Source: Arsukibacterium tuosuense
Lineage (GTDB): Bacteria > Pseudomonadota > Gammaproteobacteria > Steroidobacterales > GCA-2729495
Assembly: GCA_945872065.1 (NCBI GenBank)
Contig: CAMBYH010000007.1
Coordinates: forward strand, 1 to 64,000
Reading direction: 5' to 3'
DNA length: 64,000 nucleotides
This document shows, piece after piece, positions 24,683 to 34,657 of this stretch. The notes below the pieces were generated by a model that did not search any database, was not told where the DNA came from, and saw only the letters and a program-made list of their open reading frames with translations. A program made the translations under genes and the position numbers. The stretch's first letter is position 1. Every line of letters starts with the position of its first letter.

Positions 24683-27600
24683 ATGAGGATGGAATCGCGG
24701 CTGAAGCCGCTCCTACTGGTAGTGCTCGCGACCGTGGCGCAGGCGTCGCCGGAAGAGCCGGCTGTGGAACGAGGCTGGGTAAGCGCGCCGGCAGCGCCGA
24801 AATCCCAGCCCGCTGCAGCGGCGGACCGCAAGAGTGCAGGATGCCTCGACTGTCACACCCGGACGGACCAGCCGACGATGCACGCGAGCCCTGCGGTAGT
24901 GCTGGGCTGTGCCGACTGTCATGGCGGTGACGCTGCCGTCCGGCGGTCATCAGTAATCCTCGATAAGACAGAGCCTTATGAGTTATTGCTAAGGCAGGCT
25001 CACATTCTGCCCCGCTACCCGGAGGCCTGGGCAAAGCAGGGCAGCGCCAACCCGATCCGCAGCTACACGCTGCTGAACCGGGAAGCCCCCGAGTTCATCC
25101 GCTTCATCAACCCCGGGGACTACCGGATCGCCCGGGAGTCCTGCGGCAGCTGCCACCTGCCAGTGATCGAGGCAGCAGAGCGCAGCCTGATGGCGACGAA
25201 CGCGATGTTCTGGGGTGGCGCGGCCTATAACAACGGGATACTGCCTCTCAAGAACTATGTCCTCGGCGAGGGCTACACCCGGGAGGGGCAACCAGCCATC
25301 CTGAACAGCGCACCTCTGGACACGCTGGGTCTTACGCCCGAGCAGGCGCAGGACCGGGGCGTGCTGACCAGGCTTTACCCGCTGCCCCGGTGGGAAAACC
25401 TGCAGCCGGCCGATGTCTTCCGGGTCTTCGAGGACGGCGGGCGCAATGTGCTCAACACGTTCCCTGAAACCGGCATTCCCAATGCACTCGGCCAGCTGCA
25501 GCGTCTCGAGGAGCCGGGCCGCCCGGATGTGAAACAGTCCAGCCGCGGTCCTGGGACTGGCGCGCGCATCGCTGTGCCGGTCCTCAACATCCACAAGACC
25601 CGGCTGAACGACCCGCTGATGTGGTATCTCGGGACCAACGACCAGCCGGGCGACTACCGGTCGTCGGGCTGCTCCAGCTGTCATGTGGTGTACGCGAACG
25701 ACCGCAATCCGTTTTCGGCCAGTGTCTACGCAGCTGCAGGCCATCGGGGGCTTACCCAGACCACAGATCCAACCATTTCCCAGGACCAGAGTGGCCACCC
25801 GATCCGGCACGCCTTCTCCCGGTCCATTCCCACCAGTCAGTGCATGACCTGCCACATGCACCAGCCCAACATGTTCATGAACTCCTTCCTCGGCTACACG
25901 ATGTGGGACTACGAGTCCGACGCGCCGGCCATGTGGCCTGCCGAGCAGCAGTACCCGGACGCGGAGCAGATGCGCAAGGTGCTGGACAGGAATCCGGAAG
26001 GGGCTGCGCCAAGGGGCAAATGGGCCGACGAGGACTTCCTCGCCCGCGTCTCGGAGCTGAATCCGCAACTGAAGGACACCCAGTTCGCCGACTATCACGG
26101 GCACGGCTGGAACTTCCGCGGGGTCTTTAAACGTGACCGGAAGGGCAATCTGCTGGACAAGGACGGTGCCCTTGTCACCCCTGACGATCCGCAGAAGTGG
26201 GGCAAGGCGGTACACATGCAGTCCGTGCACGTGGATGCCGGTATGCAGTGTGTGGACTGCCACTATGCACAGGATGCCCACGGTACGGGGCACCTCATGG
26301 CCGAGGTGGCTCAGGCCGTAGAGATCGACTGCAAGGATTGCCACGGTACGACCCGCGCCTACCCGACGCTGCGCACATCGGGCCCTGCGTCGCCACCTGC
26401 TGGCACCGATCTCAGCACCCTGCGGAATCCGGACGGCCGCAAGCGCTTCGAGTGGCGGGGTGAAGTCCTCATCCAGCGCTCGGCTGTTGACCCGGAGCTC
26501 GAGTGGCAGGTCTCCCTCGTCAAAGCGTCGGTCACGCCCGGTAACGCGGGGTACAACCAGAAGGCAGCGCGCGCGAAGCTGATGTCGCGCGATACGCAGA
26601 CCCAGCGTTACGGTACCGATGTGGCCTGGGACCAGCTCGCCCACAACGACGACGAACTGGAGTGCTACACCTGTCACACCTCCTGGACTACCAGTTGCGG
26701 CGGCTGCCACCTGCCCATCGAGGCCAACTGGAAGACCGAGCGTCACCGGCCCGAAGGGGGCGCGTCCCGCAACTATGCAACCTACAACCCGCAGGTCGCC
26801 CGGGAGGAGATCTTCATGCTGGGCCGTCGCGGTCCCGCCGAGGGCAACAAGATTTCTCCCGTGCGCTCGTCCTCCGCTCTGGTGCTGTCCTCCACCAACG
26901 CCAACCGTGAGCGCATCTACGTGCAGCAGCCTCCGGTCTCCGCCTCGGGCTACAGCTCCCAGGCCATGAACCCCCACTATCCCCACACGGAGCGGAAGAC
27001 GGAGACCAAGGTGTGCTCGGACTGCCACCTGAGTGCCGCCGGAGACAACAACGCCATCCTCGCCCAGACGCTGGGGCAGGGGACCCAGTTCATCAATTTT
27101 CTCGGGCTTAACGCCTGGGTCGGTGAGGAGCGGGCGGTCAGCGCGGTGCAGGTCACCGAGTGGGAGGAGCCCCAGGCAGTAATCGGCAGCTACCTCCAGC
27201 GCTACGCCTACCCGGACTTCTACGCGGCACATCAGAAGCGGGGCATGGTGTTGCCGGTCATGGAGTCCCGCCGGTCCGGTCCCGCGGAGTGCCTGCAGTT
27301 GCGTGGCGAGTATCTCTACACGGCAGAGCGCGGCAAAGGGTTTCGCGTCTACGACGTGGCCGGGATCGCCAACAAGGGGCTCAGCCAGAAGATCCTGACG
27401 GGACCTTTCGGGCCGCTGGGGCAGGACACCCACGTGGCCACGGCCGACGCCACCTGCGTAGCACTCGCCACCACCCAGCCCGTGCATCCGCCCCGCAATG
27501 AGGGCGAGCTGATGCGGAAGGATAATCTGGAGCAGCCTTTTGCCTCGATCTACAACTACGCGGTGATCACCGATAGTGTCGAGGGTCTGATCCTCGTCGA

Positions 27601-28402
27601 TATCAATACGCTGGCAGACGGTGAGTTCCGCAATAACTTTCTGCGCCGCGCACTGACCTGGAATGCGGACGGAGTACTACGGGGCGCCCGTCACGTGACG
27701 GTGGCGGGAAGCACACTGTACGTCACCACGCCCGCGGGTGTCGCCGTGGTGGATGTGACCACGGCACTGCAGCCAAAGCTGCTGACGGTCGTGCCATTGC
27801 CTGGCGCGCGAGCCAGCATGCAGCAGTTCCGCTATCTGTTTGTGACCGATGGTGAGGGGCTGAAGGTCATCGACATTACGCGGCCTGCCCAGGCGCAACT
27901 CGTGGCCGGCGCGGTCGTGCCCCTGAAAGACGCCCACAAGATCTTCGTCTCCCGCACCTATGCTTTTGTGGCAGCCGGGGCGGAGGGACTAGCGATCATT
28001 GATGTGGAGAGACCGGAAGCACCGAGGCTCTACCAGCTCTTTAACGACGGTGGCAACCTGCGGGATGTGCGGGATGTGGTCGTCGCCTCGACCAACGCCT
28101 CGCTGTTTGCCTACGTTGCCGACGGTGCAGACGGTCTCAAGGTGCTGCAGCTGACCGCGCCCGACACCCAGCCAAACTTCTACGGCTTCAGCCCGGAGCC
28201 AAAGCCCCGGGTCATTGCCCGGCGCACTACCAGCTCCCCCGCGCTGGCGCTCTCCCGGCCCCTCGAGCGGGACCGGGCGGTCGACGAAAGCGGGGACCAG
28301 GTGGCGGTGTTTGGCCGGCGGGGTTCCCGGCCGTTCCAGGCCGGCGAGATGCAGCGGCTGTATCTCAACGACCAGCTGCTGCCCTGGGTCGTCCGCGACT
28401 GA
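24683..28402 (+). CDS. Exported decaheme cytochrome c with LVIVD beta-propeller
   Basis: A 1239-residue protein with a signal peptide (1 to about 22), a multiheme region (about 50-790) with ten CXXCH motifs (CLDCH, CADCH, CGSCH, CSSCH, CMTCH, CVDCH, CKDCH, CYTCH, CGGCH, CSDCH), and a C-terminal region (about 860-1160) of LVIVD-type repeats (GFRVYDVAG, GLILVDINT, GVAVVDVTT, GLKVIDITR, GLAIIDVER, GLKVLQLT) that should fold as a beta-propeller. Wide spacing between hemes and the propeller suggest an enzyme or a surface-exposed terminal reductase rather than a simple wire. It starts two bases after the barrel gene. Residues 5-11 of the signal peptide are encoded by a REP palindrome. Confidence 0.88.
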   Translation: MRMESRLKPLLLVVLATVAQASPEEPAVERGWVSAPAAPKSQPAAAADRKSAGCLDCHTRTDQPTMHASPAVVLGCADCHGGDAAVRRSSVILDKTEPYELLLRQAHILPRYPEAWAKQGSANPIRSYTLLNREAPEFIRFINPGDYRIARESCGSCHLPVIEAAERSLMATNAMFWGGAAYNNGILPLKNYVLGEGYTREGQPAILNSAPLDTLGLTPEQAQDRGVLTRLYPLPRWENLQPADVFRVFEDGGRNVLNTFPETGIPNALGQLQRLEEPGRPDVKQSSRGPGTGARIAVPVLNIHKTRLNDPLMWYLGTNDQPGDYRSSGCSSCHVVYANDRNPFSASVYAAAGHRGLTQTTDPTISQDQSGHPIRHAFSRSIPTSQCMTCHMHQPNMFMNSFLGYTMWDYESDAPAMWPAEQQYPDAEQMRKVLDRNPEGAAPRGKWADEDFLARVSELNPQLKDTQFADYHGHGWNFRGVFKRDRKGNLLDKDGALVTPDDPQKWGKAVHMQSVHVDAGMQCVDCHYAQDAHGTGHLMAEVAQAVEIDCKDCHGTTRAYPTLRTSGPASPPAGTDLSTLRNPDGRKRFEWRGEVLIQRSAVDPELEWQVSLVKASVTPGNAGYNQKAARAKLMSRDTQTQRYGTDVAWDQLAHNDDELECYTCHTSWTTSCGGCHLPIEANWKTERHRPEGGASRNYATYNPQVAREEIFMLGRRGPAEGNKISPVRSSSALVLSSTNANRERIYVQQPPVSASGYSSQAMNPHYPHTERKTETKVCSDCHLSAAGDNNAILAQTLGQGTQFINFLGLNAWVGEERAVSAVQVTEWEEPQAVIGSYLQRYAYPDFYAAHQKRGMVLPVMESRRSGPAECLQLRGEYLYTAERGKGFRVYDVAGIANKGLSQKILTGPFGPLGQDTHVATADATCVALATTQPVHPPRNEGELMRKDNLEQPFASIYNYAVITDSVEGLILVDINTLADGEFRNNFLRRALTWNADGVLRGARHVTVAGSTLYVTTPAGVAVVDVTTALQPKLLTVVPLPGARASMQQFRYLFVTDGEGLKVIDITRPAQAQLVAGAVVPLKDAHKIFVSRTYAFVAAGAEGLAIIDVERPEAPRLYQLFNDGGNLRDVRDVVVASTNASLFAYVADGADGLKVLQLTAPDTQPNFYGFSPEPKPRVIARRTTSSPALALSRPLERDRAVDESGDQVAVFGRRGSRPFQAGEMQRLYLNDQLLPWVVRD
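24695..24716 (-). repeat. REP-type palindrome, copy 3, inside a signal peptide
   Basis: GCGGCTGAAGCCGC (24697-24710) flanked by TC and TCCTAC matches the same REP class in inverse orientation. It lies within the coding sequence of the decaheme-LVIVD protein and encodes SRLKPLLL, the basic-to-hydrophobic transition of the signal peptide. Confidence 0.7.
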
Positions 28403-28427
28403 GGGCCGGTGCGCTAAGCTCCCGGCC

Positions 28428-29087
28428 ATGACTCTCGACCGCCTCGCACCCTGGTCCGCTGCCGTCATTGCGGCGGCCTTCGCCATGCACAACCTCAACG
28501 GCGCCTGGATCGAGCCCCGCTACCTGGGCTTTGGCAGCTACGCGGATTACGCGGACCTGGCCAAACTGCAGGCAGCCAGCCGGGCCTGGCCCTGGTTGCT
28601 GTCAGGAATCGGCCATGTGGCCAGTGGCTTTGCGGTGGTCGTCCTGGGGCTCGCGACATGGCGCCGCTACCAGGCACGACTGCCCGAGGCTGCGCTGGTG
28701 GCGATGGCTGCGGCGCTCCTTGCTGGTACCGGGTTCCTGCTGGTGGGCATTTCCCACGTCATTGGCCGGCAGACGCTGTTCCTGCTGGCGGACGCCAACT
28801 CCAGCGCGCTGCGGGATGTGGCCTACACCGCGGCGACGGTAATCCGCATCTGGGTAAACGCACTCGCCCAGATCGGCCTCGGCTGGTTTACGGTGCAACT
28901 CGCCTGGTGCGGCCGCAAGACCGGTGAGCTGCCCCGCAGTTTCATCGGGTTCAGCTTTGTCTCCGGTGCCTGCGGCCTGCTGATGGCAGTGGCCTACATT
29001 CCCGTCTACCTCTACACGGTGCTCATCTGGGCAGCATGGCTGGCGGTTGCGTGGCCCCGGCGCCAGGCTGGGGCGGCGCGTGCCTGA
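28428..29087 (+). CDS. Multi-pass membrane protein of unknown function
   Basis: A 219-residue protein beginning at the ATG 25 bases after the decaheme gene; a longer in-frame reading would overlap that gene and is not supported. About six hydrophobic segments are visible (roughly 8-24, 55-75, 85-110, 125-145, 158-176, 184-206). One segment contains a His (GISHVIGRQTLFLLAD) that could bind a cofactor, but no family is recognised. It belongs to the same run as the cytochrome genes and its stop overlaps the next reading frame, so it is probably co-expressed. A quinone- or heme-interacting membrane subunit is possible but not shown. Confidence 0.65.
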   Translation: MTLDRLAPWSAAVIAAAFAMHNLNGAWIEPRYLGFGSYADYADLAKLQAASRAWPWLLSGIGHVASGFAVVVLGLATWRRYQARLPEAALVAMAAALLAGTGFLLVGISHVIGRQTLFLLADANSSALRDVAYTAATVIRIWVNALAQIGLGWFTVQLAWCGRKTGELPRSFIGFSFVSGACGLLMAVAYIPVYLYTVLIWAAWLAVAWPRRQAGAARA

Positions 29088-29922
29088 CGCAGGGCTGCGC
29101 TGGCGCGTGCCTGACGTGCCTGGCGTCTTCGAGGCGGCCAGCGCCTGGCGGCATCCCCAGCCCTTTCTCGAGGTGGTACGCCAGACCTATGGCCATCTGC
29201 TGCTGGAGAGTCTGGGCGGCACCTACAGCTGGACTATTCGCCCCGCCAATCGCGACCAGTTCCGGCGTGCGGGCCTCACCACCCTGGGTGAGTACATCGA
29301 CCGCTTTCTGCAGGATGATCCGCGGCCGTTGCCCTACCTGGCCCACGTGTCAGTGCATCGCAACCTGCCGGCCCTGAAGCGCTACCTGGTACCGCCGCCG
29401 GAGTTCGGTCCGAACTGGGTGGACGAGCCCCGCTATGACCGCTGGAGTGGGCCGGAGATTTATGTGGGCCGCCGCGGCTGCTACTTTGCGGGACTCCATG
29501 TGGACCACTGCAACGTGCACGTGGGGTTCGTGCAGCTGTCCGGTCGCAAACGCTTCACGGTGTTCCCGCCTGCTGACGGTCAGTACCTCTACACCTGGCG
29601 AGGCGTCCAGTTTCCTTATCAGCGGCGCAACTCGGCAGTGCGGCTGTTCCAGCCGGACTGGGCGGAGCGCTGGCCTGACGCCTGCAAGGCCAGCCCCAGG
29701 GTCATTGACGTCGGGCCGGGACAGGGGCTCGTTCTGCCCGCGAACTGGTGGCATGTCACCCAGGTGCTGGAGGCGGGAGTCACGTGGAATGTCCGCATCG
29801 TCAACCACACGAACATCGCGCCGTTTATCCGGGAGCACCTGCTGGGTATTCCCCGGGGTATCGGTTTGGCTGCGAGTCGTCTGCGGGACAGAGTCGCGGG
29901 TCGCAAGCCGGCGTGGCCTTAG
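29080..29922 (+). CDS. Cupin-like / JmjC-type Fe(II) oxygenase-fold protein
   Basis: About 280 residues with a cupin_8/JmjC-like core. The metal-binding pattern is present: HVDH in FAGLHVDHCNVHVGFVQL (HxD), and a distal His in NWWHVTQV, as in 2-oxoglutarate-dependent protein hydroxylases and tRNA wybutosine-type hydroxylases. YEIVGR-like residues are replaced by YVGRRGCYF. The start is uncertain: GTG at 29080 overlaps the previous stop by eight bases, a TTG at 29047 would overlap more, and a GTG at 29107 is a shorter option. It is last in the long run; whether it modifies one of the locus proteins is unknown. The fold call is good, the substrate unknown. Confidence 0.75.
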   Translation: MPDAGLRWRVPDVPGVFEAASAWRHPQPFLEVVRQTYGHLLLESLGGTYSWTIRPANRDQFRRAGLTTLGEYIDRFLQDDPRPLPYLAHVSVHRNLPALKRYLVPPPEFGPNWVDEPRYDRWSGPEIYVGRRGCYFAGLHVDHCNVHVGFVQLSGRKRFTVFPPADGQYLYTWRGVQFPYQRRNSAVRLFQPDWAERWPDACKASPRVIDVGPGQGLVLPANWWHVTQVLEAGVTWNVRIVNHTNIAPFIREHLLGIPRGIGLAASRLRDRVAGRKPAWP

Positions 29923-30047
29923 AGCCGACTGCCGCATCAGCCGGCGATTGACCGCCGCCGCAACAGTGGCCGGACAACCCGGCGAGGCACTAGACTCAAT
30001 GCCTGTGAAGGCCTGGAGAGTTACAGTGCAGCAATCCCACCGCCAAC

Positions 30048-31504
30048 GTGGCGACGAGTGCAGAGGCCTGCGTAACCCTCTACCGCAAGGGCGTGATCAC
30101 GCTCCCGTTCAATCCTGCCTTTCTGCACGTCGCTGCGTTTCCCACCGCCAAGGGTCAGGAAAGCCGGGACGCGCTGCTGATGTCGAGTTTCTTCAACGTG
30201 GAGCGGGACGACGCCGGTGACAAAGTCACCCGCGTCTTCGAACGGGACCTCGCTGCCTGGATTCCGGACCTTCCCGGGCTGAATCCGGCGACTTTCAACC
30301 CCGTTACAGACGTCGAGATCCTCACGGACCGGGCTGGTGAGCCTTTCAGGCACGTCTGGCCCAACGAATCCGACCGTGTGCCGGATGGGGTGGTGCCCTT
30401 CGAGGCAGTGGTAGTGCCAGGAGGTTTCCTGGCCACCCCGGGGCCGGGTCGGATCACGCTCGTCAATCTGGACGATCCGAAGCGCGGGGAGTATGTGGTG
30501 GTGAAGTCGGGGACGGGCAGAAGGACCTCATCACCGCCCGGGCCAGCCTGATGCCCTTCAAGTATCAGTGCCCCCGTCGGTTAGCTGGTGTACTGCCGCA
30601 ATCCCGGGGCGGCGCTCAAGGCCGATGTGCCCTGGGAAGTCCGGGTCCTTGTCGGGTTACCGCTGGAGACCAGCGGCCCCGAAGTCAATATGGCGCTGGC
30701 CGACCTCGACGGAGATGGGGTTCCCGAGATCATCGCCTCCCACTTCTTCAACAGCGACCACATCACGGTGTTCGGTGCGCCAGCAGGCGGGCAGTGGAAA
30801 GACGTGGATGCGGAGCGCCGCCCGATCCGGCGCAAGACGATCATGACCGGCCAGGGCCGGCCCTTTGCCGTTGAACCGGAGGATCTGAATGGCGACGGGC
30901 ACCTTGAGATCCTCACCAGCAATCACCAGGGTGACGGCTGCTTCGACGTCACCCGGGATGCGATTCCCGGTCGCGTGATTGCCCTGCAGCAACCCGCCAG
31001 CGGGAGGTTGTTCGACGACGACTGGACCACCCACGTCCTCAAGGACAACATCCGGCCGCATCCCACCTTTCCCAAGCCGGTGCGGGGACCGGGCAGGCTG
31101 GCGCCGAATCGTGCCATTGCTTTCTGGCCGGAACGGCGACTGGAGTCGCGGACCAGACCCTGGATTGTGGTCGGGGGCGACGAAGTCGCCCGGGTCTGGG
31201 TCCTCAGGCCAGTGAGCCAGAACAAGGACGACTGGCGATACGAGTCTGTGACCATTTTCGACATCAATGACCACTATGGCCCGAACACCACGCAGACCAT
31301 TGCCCGGGACCCCAAGGGTGAGGTGATTTCCACCATTGGTGGCCTCGCGTGGCGCTATGACCGGCCGGGTAGCGATGGCAAGGCCGAGCTGTACATTCCC
31401 GTCTGCGAGGCCGGCAGGTCCATATCTTCAGTTTCCGCAAGGGCAGGCGCGCGAATCGCGTGGTGTGCACCGGGGACGCGGCGCTCCCGGGTCCCTCATC
31501 CTGA
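30048..31504 (+). pseudogene. Frameshifted FG-GAP/VCBS-repeat protein gene
   Basis: Protein-like sequence continues across about 1.45 kb but switches frame at least three times. The first part runs from a GTG at 30048 to about 30500 (ending near GEYVVVKS). The frame then shifts to read GDGQKDLITARASLMPFKY, and shifts again near 30585 to YCRNPGAAL, followed by clear FG-GAP repeats (LADLDGDGVPEIIASHFF, DLNGDGHLEILTSNH). Near 31415 it shifts again to VHIFSFRKGRRANRVV and stops at 31502-31504. FG-GAP repeats form extracellular propellers. The many breaks mean an inactivated gene, or a poorly sequenced stretch; no signal peptide remains. No other gene is seen in this interval. Confidence 0.75.
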
Positions 31505-31635
31505 GGGCGGAGGTCGTGCAGGTCAGGAAGTGGCTGCCGATGGTGCCAGACGGCGCAGGCAGACTAGAATAACGGCAGGGTCGTGGATTACTCTTCACGA
31601 CGTTGAATTGTCCTTAATTGCCCCCGGGGGTTCTG

Positions 31636-32325
31636 ATGACTGCGCAAAAGACTCTTACCTGCCTTTCTCTGGTTGCGGCCGCTGGCCTCCTCAGTGGTCA
31701 GGCCGCGCTCGCTGATGGCGGTCCCCGCTACACCTATGCTGAAGGTGGCTGGCAGTACAGCGAGAAGTCAGGGACGGGTATTCCTGGTGATGACAGTCCC
31801 GATGGGGATGGTTTCTTTGGTGGTGCTTCCTACGCCGTTACAGACCTGTTCCACGTATTCGCCAGCTACGGTGGCTCCACTATCGATGTGCGGAGCAGTG
31901 ATCCGGATATCCTGAACACCGACGTCGATTTCACACAGCTGGATGTGGGCGCTGGCATCAACTACGGGGTAACCGATGCCATCGATGTAGTCGCGCGTGC
32001 GGCCTATGTGGACACTGATGCCGATGTGGACGGCGGTGGCTCGTCGAGCGACGGCGGTTATCGACTCGAGGCCGGTGTGCGGGGTATGGCGACGCCGTCC
32101 CTCGAGATCAATGGTGGCCTCAGCTACCAGGGCCTCGGTAGCCTGAGGTTTAAGGCGGCGGGCGAAACCGGCGATGCCAAGCCAGACCCCAGCCAAAATC
32201 TCGCCGTACAGTTTGGAGCGCTCTACAGCATCACGGACTGGCTTGCTGTGGGTATTGGCGGGTCCATCAGTGGCGAGACAAAGCTCTACGGCGCAACTCT
32301 TCGCGCCTATTTTGGTAGTCGCTAG
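31636..32325 (+). CDS. Small outer-membrane beta-barrel protein
   Basis: A 229-residue protein with a signal peptide (about 1-27, ending ALADGG) and an eight-to-ten-stranded barrel pattern (GGWQYSEKSG, FFGGASYAVTD, QLDVGAGINYGVTD, YRLEAGVRGMA, LYGATLRAYF), similar to the general OmpA-like/OmpW-like beta-barrel group. It starts at the second possible codon, ATG 31636, because the longer reading (31618) would put polar residues before the signal peptide. It stands alone between the FG-GAP pseudogene and darP. Role unknown; a small porin or adhesin is likely. Confidence 0.7.
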   Translation: MTAQKTLTCLSLVAAAGLLSGQAALADGGPRYTYAEGGWQYSEKSGTGIPGDDSPDGDGFFGGASYAVTDLFHVFASYGGSTIDVRSSDPDILNTDVDFTQLDVGAGINYGVTDAIDVVARAAYVDTDADVDGGGSSSDGGYRLEAGVRGMATPSLEINGGLSYQGLGSLRFKAAGETGDAKPDPSQNLAVQFGALYSITDWLAVGIGGSISGETKLYGATLRAYFGSR

Positions 32326-32334
32326 ACGGAATTC

Positions 32335-32973
32335 ATGTCCCGGAAATCCCGCAAGGGCTATTACGTCGAGGGTGAGTTTGTCGCCGCGGGCAGCGACCTG
32401 GACCAGCAGTTCCGGACCGAACAGAAGGGTACCGATGCCCCCAGTCGTACCGAGCTGAAAACTGCCAGCGGAGCACTACAGAAACTCGGAGAAGACCTGC
32501 TGACTCTCCGGGAGGATCTGTTTGTGGCCCTCCCGCTCCCGGAGACGCTGCAGGACGCCATCCTGCTCGCCAAGCGCATTACCAACTTCGAGGGCAAGCG
32601 CCGCCAGAAGCAGTACATCGGCAAGCTCATGCACCGTCTGGATGCCGAAGCTCTGGAGGCCGTGGCTGCGGCGCTGCGGCTCCAGCACAGCCAGTCTGCC
32701 CAGGACACCCTTCTGTTGCACCGGGCCGAATGCTGGCGCGACGCACTGATCGCCGACGACGGCCAGTTCGGGCAGTGGCTGCAGGAATTCCCGGCTGCGG
32801 ACGCACAGCAGCTCCGCGCCCTGGTTCGCCAGGCCCGCAAGGAGGCAACGCTAGCCCGGGAATCCGGGGCTGAGTCCGGAAGCGGTGTCCCACGCCAGGG
32901 GCGCGCCTATCGCCAGATTTTTACCCTGGTGCGGGCACAGCTCCTCAGCTTTTCAGCCGATAGCCCGTCCTGA
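32335..32973 (+). CDS. darP: Dual-action ribosomal maturation protein DarP
   Basis: A 212-residue DUF615 protein (formerly YjgA). DarP promotes maturation of the 50S subunit, near the peptidyl-transferase centre. Family marks are GYYVEGEF near the N-terminus, SRTELK, the block [20 protein letters not shown] and the C-terminal [10 protein letters not shown]. Length and start are typical, though the tail after AQL runs about eight residues past the usual end. Its 3' end overlaps the convergent ABC permease gene by 29 bases. In many gammaproteobacteria yjgA sits near pmbA; that neighbour is absent here. Confidence 0.92.
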   Translation: MSRKSRKGYYVEGEFVAAGSDLDQQFRTEQKGTDAPSRTELKTASGALQKLGEDLLTLREDLFVALPLPETLQDAILLAKRITNFEGKRRQKQYIGKLMHRLDAEALEAVAAALRLQHSQSAQDTLLLHRAECWRDALIADDGQFGQWLQEFPAADAQQLRALVRQARKEATLARESGAESGSGVPRQGRAYRQIFTLVRAQLLSFSADSPS

Positions 32974-33702
32974 AGATCCACCAGACCAGGGTCAGGCAGA
33001 CGATCAGAAAAGCCAAGATCATGACCAGACTGACCCCGGCACCGATGTCAGCCACCCCGTAGAAGCTCCAGCGGAAGCCACTGATCAGGTATACGACCGG
33101 GTTGAACAGGGCGATGGTCTGCCAGACGGGCGGCAGCATGCTGATCGAGTAGAAGCTGCCGCCGAGAAACGTCAGCGGCGTGATGATCATGAGTGGAATG
33201 ATCTGCAGCTTCTCGAAACCGTTGGCCCAGATACCAATGATGAAGCCAAAGAGGCTGAACGTAATCGCCGTCAGCACCAGGAACCCGAACATCATGAACG
33301 GGTGCGCGATCTCGTAGGGCACAAACAGCCGGGCAGTGACCAGGATCAGCAGCCCGAGCAGCACTGATTTGGTGGCTGCGGCACCCACGTAGCCAAGGAC
33401 TACTTCTGCAGCAGAAACCGGCGCGGACAGTACCTCATAGATTGTCCCCGAGAACTTTGGCATGTAGATGCCGAAGGAAGCATTGGAGATGCTTTCATTC
33501 AGCAGGTTCAGCATGACCAGGCCCGGAATGATGAACGCCCCGTAGCTCACCCCATCGATGCTGCCCATCCGGGAGCCTATGGCCGCGCCGAAGACAACGA
33601 AATACAGCGAGGTCGAAATGACGGGGGAAATGATGCTCTGGCCCAGGGTGCGGAACCAGCGTGACAGCTCGAAACCGTATATGGCCCTGATGGCGTGCAG
33701 GT

Positions 33703-33706
<4 letters not shown>
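32945..33706 (-). CDS. yadH: ABC-2 type transporter permease (YadH-like)
   Basis: A 253-residue permease with six membrane segments and the ABC-2 signature region ([16 protein letters not shown] near 210-225). It matches the YadH group in length and in [22 protein letters not shown]. Its ATG overlaps the stop of the ATPase gene by four bases, so the two form an exporter made of two half-pairs. The substrate of YadGH is not established; related systems export drugs, lipids or polysaccharide precursors. Its 3' end overlaps darP. Confidence 0.85.
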
Positions 33707-34629
<923 letters not shown>

Positions 34630-34657
34630 ACCCGGACCTCAATTAGCATGTGCTGCT

